Assembly: GCF_964340395.1 (NCBI RefSeq)
Contig: NC_135563.1
Span: 20,013,151 to 20,077,150, forward strand
DNA length: 64,000 nt
Source: Glandiceps talaboti
Taxonomy: Eukaryota > Hemichordata > Enteropneusta > Spengelidae
Direction: 5' to 3'
The notes beneath the pieces were generated by a model that had not been told where the DNA came from, did no database searches, and worked only from the letters and a program-made list of their open reading frames with translations. Positions 1-10,892 of the stretch are shown here, piece by piece (positions within the stretch are counted from its first letter, which is position 1; each line of letters begins with the position of its first letter). Both the position numbers and the translations under genes were made by a program.

Positions 1-2666
1 ATCAATAATTCAAAGGTAAACATAACATTTCTGTATTTTCAGACAAATTTTGAATGGTCGGAAGGAAGGTTCCACACCATACATAATTTATGCTACACTC
101 TTTTCGCAATCAGTGATATATAAGTATGGAGCCGGTGGTTGAGTAGGCGTAACGGAAACAATCACAGCACATTTGCTTTATCCTTGAAGCTTACTAATGA
201 TGATCCCTCTTGTTGAAGGACAAGATATCATGTACTCATCTCATTGACACATCGTTTTCTGATATCAGAAGAGATACATTTGACCTGTAGTAACAAATGT
301 AAATCCTAGTTGTGATACCACTTCAAGGATGCTATGTAATACCCACAAGCACCATGTTGTAAAGTCAATGGACTTCCGACTTAATGGCCATGAGAGGGTC
401 TCTGATACAGAGACGTGGACAACTTTGTTCTATCTGTCGCTAATGAGGTATTGCTGTCAGTGACCCTTGAACTCTTTTAGTTGCTTATCATACTGTCTAC
501 CTTCATACATGTACATACCCCTCTCTCCTCCCTCCCTCCCTCCCTCACCACTCCCCCCCAGAGGTCTATGTTTGGTTAGATTACTGTGTGTCATTAACGT
601 GCATTAATGTTATCAAGTACTCTAAGCAAAATGAGAGAAAGGAAGCCAGGTAGACATATTGTGAGGAAATAAAGCAGAAATATATAAATTTAATATGTGT
701 TTGTCTTAATTGCTTACGTTAATGTTTTATAACAACTACTTTTTAATAGGCGGATACTTTCATCGGGCCAGTCGCGCTAGGGACTCGTCAAGTTTATGAT
801 TGGCCTTATAGTCCTGGTATCTGACTCTGAGTCTCATTGATGTCTGTTGCATATACCATCTTTTATCTGAACATTGTTAGCCTGTGTGCATTAAAACGCG
901 AATCGTTCTTTGAAAGATTCATATCCGTCTACGATTTCGTCAAGGCTATCACAAGTTATCTGTACGAGCGCACCATACAAATATTACGTTAGAAGGGGAC
1001 ATTCGCCGATTTGGTTTAGTTTACGGTAGCTCACTGCAGTGCCACATTTCACACTCTTCAAAGATCTCTGAAGCATTTATAAAGTGCCAAGATACCACAA
1101 CACATTATTGTCTTTTCTTAATTGCAGGAGATTAATTCACGTCTTTTGCATGTAACTATACTAGCACAATTTTGCCTTCGGGGCCAAGAGCGCTAGCATT
1201 TCACCATTTTTCATAAACCCTGTGATTTTTTGGGCCGCTGATAATAACCTTCAAACTTGGTTATTCTGTTCAATTCACTTTACCACCACCACAACAACCA
1301 AAGAATGCACTAAATTGGTCGATTCCTACTTCAACAAAGAATCGATACAAATAAATAATTGAAAAGGAAGTTGCATATCGGATCGGAACCAGTCGCTTTT
1401 TATTATAGTGAAGAACTAACATGTTGAAGATGTGGAACCGGGCCCATTAAAGGCTCTTTCTCACGTTGTCGGTTCGTCCTCTTTTTAATTATTTATAGTC
1501 GCAATCTTATTATGAAACGAGCGACACCTTTAATGAAAGCAAATGCATTCATTGCTTTTACGTATTTCCTGCGCTAGCTTACTCTGCCAAGTCATTTAAA
1601 TGTAAAACTGACAAAGTTGGTCGCACCGGTAACTTTAGTAATGTCTCAAAAATTATACAATTTGCTTAGACGACTCTTACAAAGGAGCCGGCGTTTCCAA
1701 CGGGGAGTAATAAAAGTGCGCAGGCGTTTTAATGAGGAGAAGACAAGAAAAGGAAGGACGGTATAAAACGTTAAAAAGTAGGTCTATTCCCAACTTTATC
1801 GAGCGTGTCAATGACCCAGAAAGATGCCCAATAAAGATTTGGTTTCTACGATTTTGACTTTGCTAATAAAGCATTGAAGTGAAGATCAATTTATTGTAAA
1901 TACTGCTTCAGTTATTGGCACGTTTTTAAAGCAAGAAGCCACTTCCTTGCAATCGCTGATGTGTATCTGCTACATCCGCCATTACAGCTCTCGCACTGCG
2001 TTTCCGATATATACGAGTATACCACTGTTGAAAACGATTCTAAGTAATTACTATCTTTCGACCACTGTCATAATTTGTTGTTCATCATCAAGGCGTGTTT
2101 TTGAGCAGGACTAGACGACTATCTATTCAGCTATAATTATGTTGGTACGTACAAATTCTTCAAAACGTATGATGGGTAAAACTACCTTATACCCAAACTT
2201 AACCTTTTTCAATATCATCTTTGAATTGTATCAGCGATACCATATCTTGCCAAGTTCAGGATTGTGTTACCAATTACGTTTTATATCGTGTTTAAAAGTT
2301 GCGTATTACATACATTAAGATGTTTGGACCACGTGACATGAGGTAATAGCACTGACTTAAATTAACTGGGTTATGATTTTTTTCGATCAAGCGACAATAT
2401 TCTTTAAAATATTATATTAAAATACCAATAATGAGACATTGTGTATTTTGATTAGAGGTCTATTTTATCCATATGTGGTATAGTAATAAGTTGAAATCAT
2501 GATTTATTGGTGGTATTGTTGGTGCTGGTGGTGGGGAGTGTTGTTTATGATGTGGACTCAAAATTAATTCATTAAATTTTTTTAATTTCTATTTCATGTA
2601 CATGTATATGTAATGTATTTTTTATGTATTTCTGTATAAACTTTATTTATGGATGCACTTCTTTAA
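1..2666. other. Unannotated AT-rich DNA
   Basis: No coding region, RNA gene or mobile element is recognisable here on either strand. The only texture seen is a short pyrimidine-rich patch near 520-560 (CTCCC runs and a C run). In an intron-containing animal genome this could be intergenic or intronic, and the sequence gives no way to choose. Confidence 0.5.
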
Positions 2667-2850
2667 ACGAACGAACGAACAAACAAATGAATGAATGATG
2701 AATGAATAAATAAATAAAAATAAATAAATAAATAAAAATAATAATAATAAATAAATAAACAAAAATAAATAAACATACAAATAAATGACTAAATATAAAT
2801 AAATAAATAAATAAAATGAATAAAATAAATAAATAAATAAATAAACAAAG
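2667..2850. repeat. A-rich tetranucleotide tract (AACG/AATG/AAAT)n
   Basis: The tract starts as (ACGA)n, passes through (AATG)n and becomes a long impure (AAAT)n with AATAAT and AAAC interruptions. It is an imperfect microsatellite on the plus strand. It could mark an old poly(A)-like tail of a retroposed element, but no element body is recognised upstream. Confidence 0.9.
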
Positions 2851-4183
2851 AAGATAGCCTTTTTTGTACCATATTGTGTGTAGAGCTACACGCGACGTTC
2901 ACTCATGTTACTTAAATTGATGACGAGTTTGAGGTGAAAACAAGTGATATGAGTGGTTAAAATTAGCACCAGCAGTGACTGATAAAGATACAATAATTAC
3001 TATGTAAATTTATGCATAGGACTTTACATACATAAATCACCATGGACTAAATGACAGTAAATGTTTCTAAGGCAACTGTTTCTCCTGATGAATTTCAGAC
3101 AATGACCGTACTTAAGCTTTTAAGTATTATCTAGGGCCAAGCAGAGATATGTATGGATCTATTTCATTCCGTATGTACATATATTTTAATTATTTAATTC
3201 AAACACAAATGCTATACCGTGTGAAACTTACACAGTTAAATTTGAGCATGCTTTTATTTTCTAAAGGCTATTGACATTTGTATATGTAAATTTGATTGAT
3301 AGATATGCAAATCACTCTCAGTGAATGAATCATCATGAATGTTGATATTGTACTTTTGATCGTTATGTTTTCGTATATCAAATATCTGGCAGACGGAAAG
3401 GAAATTTTCCAAATACGTTACAAGGACCCCTACAGTGAATGGCATTCTTCTCTCGTTACTCGTGAAGAACACCCAATGTTGATGAAATGACTATGAATGG
3501 ATATCCAACTGGGTGTTCTCCTCTTACGTCTTCTGGCAGACGAACTTGAGGCTTAAAGAGAAACAGAATATTATGTCTGGACTTTGTCCTAGTATAGTTA
3601 GCAAACCACCTTTGAACCAAAAAGCTTTTATCTTTATCTTTCGCCTGGAATAATAAACTCATAACTACTATAAAGCTAAAGATTGGGAGCATATTTCGCT
3701 TGAAATTGATGTCATTGATGGTATAAATCGCGTTATTACTAGTAAGACTATTTTAGTTGGTGGCTCTCATCTGTCGTGACTCGTGATCGTGTCATGTGAC
3801 GACTGTTTGTCTTGTCTATATACTAAAAAGGACTTACATACGAATCATTTACCAGAATGATGTTTAGGGCTATATTTGCTTTGTAAAAGGCTTACTACGT
3901 CTTATTAACGAATGGCCACTTCAGAATGCATTTACTTAAATGACCTGGTATGGCTGATACTGTGTATTTATAGTTAAGTGTTGGTTGTCAGTTTGAGACA
4001 GTGACGATTACAACTTGACGACATGACTGCACAGCAGTGATGATAAACAATTTCACATTATGATGTCTGATACGCCATTAACCTCTACATATACTACAAT
4101 ATTACTCATCGCCAGCTCGTCTGATGGACATGGATCTATCACGTGTTTCTTATGATAACAAACTAGTAAGAGAAGAGAATAGA
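2851..4183. other. Unannotated DNA with one inverted repeat
   Basis: No gene is recognised. The one structured element is a 10-bp inverted repeat, AGAACACCCA at 3466-3475 against TGGGTGTTCT at 3510-3519. Short open frames of 72 and 78 codons on the minus strand overlap it but show no protein family signature. Confidence 0.45.
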
Positions 4184-4243
4184 ACAAACAAACAAACAAA
4201 CAAACAAACAAACAAACAAACGCACACACAAACAAACAAACAA
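4184..4243. repeat. (CAAA)n microsatellite
   Basis: CAAA tetranucleotide repeats are interrupted once by CGCACACA. Read on the minus strand it is (TTTG)n. The Cys/Val/Leu/Phe-rich open frames crossing it are products of the repeat. Confidence 0.95.
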
Positions 4244-4891
4244 GCCTGAGAACAATCACCGGCAATATTTAAAAAAAAATATTTCGCTACTTCGCTACAA
4301 TGTTGAGTATTTAGGACATTCAGCAGAACACTATTCACTCACACAGTAATATAAGTTATAAATAGTTCGGTTAACAGTAATAGTTGATCATCTTTTGTTT
4401 GACAGCCTTCCTCTTTCCGAGACAAAACAACTGTGGGTTTTTATAGATAATTTAAACGTCATGAACTATTCATATCTCATGTTATGGACCATGATTAGAC
4501 ACATCTGCTGAACGCCAAATCAATATGATTATTCCCTCCCTCCTACTAAAAGTGAAAGGAAACAAAACATATTGTGTGTCATATGTTGATATCCGATATT
4601 ATTATGCCCCAGCACGAAGGCGGAAATTAAGCAAGTAGAAATATAGAAATGTCCCTTACTCTGACGCAATAGAAAGTAGATACCAGAAAAATCAATGTAC
4701 ATATACGTACATGTTGGAATAGAATTGTGTATCAAAACAAATTGTCATTTTTTTTACTTAAAGGGGATATACCATATAACCCAATATTTCTTCTATGAAT
4801 TCTTACAAATATTATCTTCACGTTTATCTATCTGTCCCTAATCTTGGGGGGGGGCATCTGTCACCCTCTCTCGTTCTCCTATTGGGTCATC

Positions 4892-4892
<1 letters not shown>

Positions 4893-4923
<31 letters not shown>

Positions 4924-4973
4924 CATCATATCTATATATCTATCTATCTATTTATCTATACATCTATCTATAC

Positions 4974-5024
<51 letters not shown>

Positions 5025-5056
5025 CATCTGCCTGTCTGTCTGTCTGTCTGCCTGCA
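4893..5056. repeat. Compound (TCTG)n-(TATC)n-(TCTG)n microsatellite
   Basis: A run of TCTG is followed by a longer run of TATC/TACA variants and then TCTG/CCTG again. It is pyrimidine-biased on the plus strand. Two overlapping long plus-strand frames here read as Ser/Tyr/Leu/Cys repeats and are not genes. Confidence 0.95.
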
Positions 5057-7768
5057 TGTCCTTTGTCTCTACACCTCTGTATATATCTATCTGTATACCT
5101 ATCCATCTGTTTATGTAACTAGTTGTACATAGGTCATGTAATTTATGTACAATGCAACCGTAGGACAAGGCATACTTTCCACTACAGTAACTAGTTGTTT
5201 ACATTAGGCACACAATAAACAAATAATGAAACCATGCAACTGTCATATTTATCTATGGCTTTATGTAATCAGTTGACATATGATGAATATTTCCACTTTT
5301 ATCGCAGTCAATACTATAATAATACGATAACATTTTGATCAATTGCTGAATTATTTAGTAAAAGTATACATGCAAACAAAGTGACTGAACAATGTCAATA
5401 CATATTGTACATTTTTAGTTTTTACCGGATTGTTTATATGAAGTAGTTTTAACAAAACGTTACAAGTGACAAGTTAAGTTTATATACGGATAATAGGCTG
5501 TAAATGGTGTTTAGTTTGCAGCCAGTCCTATATACTTGTTTTTCTTTATCAGTAATGTGTGTACGTATACCTGCAATAACAATATGATGTCCTTTAGTAC
5601 GTATTTAACACTTTTTGGCACTCTGCCCTTTCATGACAATAGAAAAAAAGTGCAATTTTAGATTTAACATTCTTATTCATGTTGCAGTATGATTAAATAT
5701 CATGTCTGATCCCAATTTTATGAATTAAAAATCACAAGTAGTAACTTGCAGTAGGGTCAGACACAAAAAGCCGAGACAATCATAAAACGCAAGCTGTCAA
5801 ATTTTGTGTAATTCCGTTGTCATTTAGTCATTGCCACAAGGCAAACAAATTAGATTGGTTGTAGGCAGTGACGGAGGGAATTGATAAGAGATCTATTAAT
5901 ATATCGTACATATGTTCGGATGATTTGCTGGGTGGAGCCCATAACCATTTTCATATTCCAGGCAACCACAATTCTCACTTCTGTGAAATGGACCATTGTT
6001 CACCCACTCTGCTACATTTGTTACCTTTGACCTAACAAATAAAATTACTTTAACAAAAAGCAATCCTATCTATACCATTTAACAGTGTATTGTGACAAGG
6101 TCAACATATAGTTTAAAGTTATGAATATCATTATAAACGAATGTCATAAGGCAATCCCAACCAGTGTTTTCCTTACGGTTCGCAAAATTTGAATTAAACG
6201 GAAAGCAGGCCCCTGAATACTAATATTAGCCGTGGTTGATAACAAACCGTCACTTTGTAGAGCCTCTATGACTTATTCATATCTTCGCATTTATTAACAG
6301 AGTCATTAAAATAGAAATTTGCTGGTAATCTAAATGATCACGCCTGCCTTAACATAATATACGGTACTTGCGTGTCAGGAGATATTCTTTCGACTGGGTG
6401 GCGTCCTTCAAAAATAGCCACAAACATCTGCGCGTGTGCATATATGCTTTCAATTCAATGACAATCAATTGATAATAACGACTTGAAAGAGTGGTTTGAT
6501 GTAATGCACACCATTAATTGCATTGCTAGTTGTTCGTTGATATTCTTTTCTTTCCTTATACAAATGCAAACTAATATATTATCTTTTGCTAGATAAATTG
6601 TATAGCGTCTGTGTGTCAATGTGCTGAGGAGGTCTTGCTATGTTGGCGCACTCTAGCAGCCAATATGAAAACGGCGTTTCTTGGTCGTCAAGGCAACGAT
6701 GCCGAGGTAGATCTTTGAACGAATACTGCCACTCATGCGCATCCGGAATCGCGTCATCAAGTGTCCAAATATCGTATTTGCATAGAAATGTACGATGGGA
6801 GTGGGACGCCTGACCAATGAGCACGCACCTGTAATTTCGCTCAAATGAGCAGTACTGTAATTTGCTCTAGCTGAATTGGGATTTTGATCATGTTGAAAGC
6901 CTCACTTTCATCTGCATCTACATCAATTTAGTAGATGCCATAGCACGGCATGAAAGAGTACCTGTGACATTGATATGGGGTGTCAGACGGAATTAGCCAT
7001 TCCCAGCACACAACCAGCAGCGAATCTGGAGTTTATGTGCAACACGTCAACGCGCTTCGTAAGCAAGCACCCAATTAAATTGGGGTGTTTAAATACCGTG
7101 TTGTCCATTGAGTCACATTCATAGCATCACGACACCTACACGCTTACAGGCTGGAGTTACCTCGTGTTCGCTGCTTACAACTACTACATGTGTAACCCCG
7201 TCATTACCAGTTTAAACTTTGTGAACGGATAAAGTGATTTCGGAGTTGCGTACTGAGGTTCGTCGGAAATCTACAATTGTCTTCCGGCAGTCGCCAGAAC
7301 TGATCCGTATATTTTGCAGTTTGTCATTCGGGACATCTCTGTTGTCGTAACTATCCTTGCCCGAAAAATTGTAGTGCAGTGTGGTTCCAATTACTACACT
7401 TACTACACTACACAGTATTCCTTCCGCTTCTGCGCTTTCTTTTAAATTTCACCATTCTCTGCGTCATTCCCTAGCGATATTAGAACACACGCCACGTCTC
7501 ATACTCAGGCAGTAGTGAAGTTTCAATTGGATTGGTGAGAACTATACATTCTCTTTTCTTCGTGTGGTACCATTGACACATTGATCGTAGATAACCTCTG
7601 CTTCAACGCTGTCGTCACTGTGCGTAATTCGCTTATTACAACTGGAGGAAAGCTTCTCTGCCGATACGCTAACGGTAAACTTTCACGACCGATCGCCTGT
7701 CCTTGATAAGCCACAAAGGCGAGATTGGCGACGTATAGTTATCGCGGCAGCAAATCGTATCCTAACCG
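5057..7768. other. 5' flank of the amine receptor gene
   Basis: No separate gene is recognised. Base composition becomes less AT-rich from about 6600 towards the receptor start, as expected if part of it is promoter and 5' UTR. No convincing TATA box plus initiator pair was found. A TAA lies in frame with the receptor at 7763-7765, two codons before its first ATG, so the coding frame cannot extend further upstream without splicing. Confidence 0.4.
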
Positions 7769-9196
7769 ATGATCATGCCGATGGCGGACGATTTCACATC
7801 ATTTACCAACAACACTACACCACAGACGACGAGCAATTACAGCTGGCTTCCGTATTCAACCAGCTTAGTTTTGAATGTTTCATCTACGACGGAAACAGCA
7901 AATGTTACGTACCCAGCCGACGTTAGACCGTACCCACCTAGCGGCTACTCCCTGGAGCGAATCATTCTTTCCGCAGTATTCACTTCCATCCTCGTGTTCG
8001 GGATTGTATTCGGCAATACGTTGGTGTGCATCGCCATATTACGAGAACGTTCACTGAAAGGAATTCAGAACTGGTTTCTGCTATCTCTAGCTGTCAGTGA
8101 TTTGATGGTAGGTGTTCTTATCATTCCATTCGGCATAACCAACGAATTAATGGGATATTGGGTTTTCGGTTTGTGGTGGTGTCATATATGGCTGTGTTTA
8201 GATGTTATGGCGTGTACCGCATCTATACTCAATCTATGTCTTATTAGTCTCGATCGATACTGGTCCATCACACAGGCACTAGAATATGCCAAAAAGAGGA
8301 CCCCAAAACGAGCCGCACTAATGATATTCTTAGTGTGGCTGCTGTCAGCAATCATATCTATCCCGCCGCTATTTGGATGGAGATCAGAAGCAGCACCGGA
8401 TCCGATTTACCCAACGTGCTTACTAAGTGAAGATACGGGCTACATTCTGTACTCCACAAGTGGCTCTTTTTTCGTCCCTGCCTTTGTCATGATAGTTGTG
8501 TATATCCGCATTTGGTGGGCTGCAAAATATCGGGCACGAACATCTCTACGAATGGGAACGAAAGAAAAACGTTCGAAAAAGCCGAAGGTAGAAAACAACA
8601 AAAAGAAAGGTAATCATGATATACCGATGAAGAGACGAGACTATCAAAAAATATCTGCTGAAGAAACAACGACTAGTTCAGCTGCTCCGTCAAGTCCGGG
8701 TTTAACTCCGTACAGTACGATATCCGTATCTGTCACTGATATAGAGCCAACCACTATTACCACCATAACGTCACTCAACGATGTTAACAACCGTGACCGA
8801 AATGAAAATTCTCGACCGAGTCAAATCAACTCGAACAAACTGCCTTTAATCAAAATATTACAGTCGAAAAAGACCCACCAGAAAAACAACGTTGAGCGAA
8901 GTCACAACCTTGCAGCGGACACAGAACGACAAAAGTGGAAAATTGCCCAAGCCAAAGAACGGCGAGCTACATTTGTTCTTGGAGTTATTATGGGAACTTT
9001 TCTGTTATCGTGGTATCCGTTTTTCCAACTGTACGTTGTCTTCGCACTGTGTAAAAAAACTTGTAATATACCTGAATTACTCTTTAAGTTCTTCTTCTGG
9101 GTTGGATATTGTAACAGCGCATTCAACCCCATCATATATACAATCTTCAACAGAGATTTCAACAAGGCCTTTAAGAAGATAGTCCGATGCAAGTAA
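7769..9196 (+). CDS. Alpha2-adrenergic-like biogenic amine GPCR
   Basis: A complete 475-residue class A receptor in one exon, probably sensing noradrenaline, octopamine or tyramine at the plasma membrane and coupling to Gi/o. The extracellular N-terminus carries five N-glycosylation sequons (N14, N15, N23, N36, N45) and no obvious signal peptide. Seven membrane helices start near residue 65. Landmarks: N83 (1.50), D111 (2.50), C138 and C217 (disulfide), amine-binding D145 (3.32) and C149 (3.36), D162-R163-Y164, W190 (4.50), serines S229 and S233 (5.42, 5.46), P237 (5.50), S414-W415-Y416-P417, F418/F419 and Y422 (6.55), and N453-P454-x-x-Y457. A long basic, Ser/Thr-rich third loop (about 248-400) and a very short tail ending near C474 (possible palmitoylation) fit alpha2 and tyramine receptors. 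The KFFFWVGYCNS stretch in TM7 is alpha2-like; TASILNLC in TM3 and YAKKRT in loop 2 recall tyramine receptors. In-frame ATGs at codons 1, 3 and 5 follow the TAA at 7763. Codon 3 has the best context (A at -3). Confidence 0.95.
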   Translation: MIMPMADDFTSFTNNTTPQTTSNYSWLPYSTSLVLNVSSTTETANVTYPADVRPYPPSGYSLERIILSAVFTSILVFGIVFGNTLVCIAILRERSLKGIQNWFLLSLAVSDLMVGVLIIPFGITNELMGYWVFGLWWCHIWLCLDVMACTASILNLCLISLDRYWSITQALEYAKKRTPKRAALMIFLVWLLSAIISIPPLFGWRSEAAPDPIYPTCLLSEDTGYILYSTSGSFFVPAFVMIVVYIRIWWAAKYRARTSLRMGTKEKRSKKPKVENNKKKGNHDIPMKRRDYQKISAEETTTSSAAPSSPGLTPYSTISVSVTDIEPTTITTITSLNDVNNRDRNENSRPSQINSNKLPLIKILQSKKTHQKNNVERSHNLAADTERQKWKIAQAKERRATFVLGVIMGTFLLSWYPFFQLYVVFALCKKTCNIPELLFKFFFWVGYCNSAFNPIIYTIFNRDFNKAFKKIVRCK

Positions 9197-10892
9197 CACA
9201 TTCACCGTGAATGGATTCTCCTTCTATCGTCAAATAACGCAGTGCCACAAGCCATGAAGGAATTGTGCGTGATTCGGAATAATACGCCATTGCAGAAGAT
9301 GGAAATGATGAACTGACAGTGAAAATAGAGAAGCTGGACTGTATATGAAACTGTTAGATTCAAATCTACAGAGATGATGGTTGCAAGGGAAACCAAGCTA
9401 TTTATTAGTTAAGTTCAACGAATTTGGCTTTCCCAACGAAGTATGGTTATATGAATGCCAAAACAAAGGTAGTGTAGACTGCTTCGTCATGCACATCTTG
9501 CCACATTACTCCTTCCTTCAGGTGTTCCACACACCTCGTTGTTAGCGCCACACCAAACCACACTAATTAGAAGGCGATATTGACTGGTATTCAACACACT
9601 ATGGTATGCCTTATAAAAACAAACCTTCAAACGCCAAGTTCTCATTTTAATTGTTCATAATCTTTTGTTAATGTGGTCAATGCGATGAACTTGTCAAACT
9701 GATCTATTTTTAGACATTTTATATGTATAATCATACTCACAAGATGCGTCGTTGAAATTCGACTAAATTCTGTACTCTAACATATTTAGGCCTTGTATAT
9801 AATCATGTATATAAAATGATTACGTCAAAATTCAGCATTAATGACAAAAATGATTCAGATACGAAAAACCAATTGTACGATGAATTTCTAAACCATATGT
9901 ACTATTTATCACCAGTGGGTTTTATAGGTTTATTGTGTCGTCGGTGCATTTGAAAATCTGTAATGTTCCGGTCAGTTTTGGCGAAAATGTGTCTTGAATT
10001 ATACTGTAAAACATGGCGAGAACATTTGTGGTTTTACTAGCTAACCCTAGGTCGATCTATTTGTGTTGAGATCGGATATTATCTCATTTATGCGAACGTC
10101 ACATTGATGACATGTTCATTCGTATATTGACAAGTTATTTAATTGACTATTGGCGTTAACAACTTTCTAATGAAATTACAATGAACTCTGGTGCCCAAAC
10201 CGACAACAGCTCAAAACCAGCTGTCGAACACAACAAACTGAACTGAGACGTATGTTACAGACTTGTAGCGAGAAAACGTACTTGTTCCTTGTTCATCTTT
10301 ACAGCCGGAATGTGGCAGATTAATGCCGGTATATGTATAGACAAACGACAGTGTTTAGATCCATTTTTGTAAATACGACAAATACGACTGCCACATTTCA
10401 ATAGGGCACATACGATTAATATCTTATGCAATTGTTTTGTACGTTTTGCAAATACATGGCTTTTCAACAAGTATAAACATCTAATCCCTGTAACAATATG
10501 GACTAAATGTCAACCCTTTACACAAACTGGCAATTTGGTTATGTATTTCAAAACGACAATAATTATACGTTGTTTTGGCAACACACAGAGTAAAATGTGC
10601 TGTCACCAGTTTTTTTTTATGACTGTCCGTGATACATGTATAAAATTCACTTTACAAATACTCCATTGATGTTGGACGCTTGTCATCTTGTTCTCTTCCT
10701 TGTTAGTTATCAATTGAGGACAGGTTCTTTAACATGGAAATGAAGCCTACTTCTGACGAGTCACTTAACATGTACCTATGGCACATACATGTATACTCCG
10801 CACTCTTCTCTGCTGTCCCTCTAAACGAAGCTTAGCACCCCTGTGAAAGGTATCGACGATCTAGTAGTTTGGCTCGAAAGAAGTCGAATAAA
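9197..10892 (+). other. 3' flank / possible 3' UTR of the amine receptor
   Basis: No gene is recognised. The first canonical AATAAA on the plus strand after the receptor stop is at 10887-10892, about 1.7 kb downstream. The transcript could end there, or at a variant signal I cannot identify. A small inverted repeat (AGCTGT-type arms) lies near 10201-10226. Confidence 0.35.
10887..10892 (+). promoter_or_regulatory. Candidate poly(A) signal AATAAA
   Basis: This is the first exact AATAAA downstream of the receptor stop codon on its strand. The hexamer is common by chance in AT-rich DNA, and 1.7 kb is long for a 3' UTR, so the assignment is only a candidate. Confidence 0.25.

Noticed and set aside
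6690-6705. GTCGTCAAGGCAAC as an RFX/X-box upstream of the receptor
   Set aside because: It deviates from the consensus at several positions and has no supporting context.
7875-9182. Additional open frames inside the receptor (both strands)
   Set aside because: They are shadow frames of the receptor coding sequence without motifs of their own.
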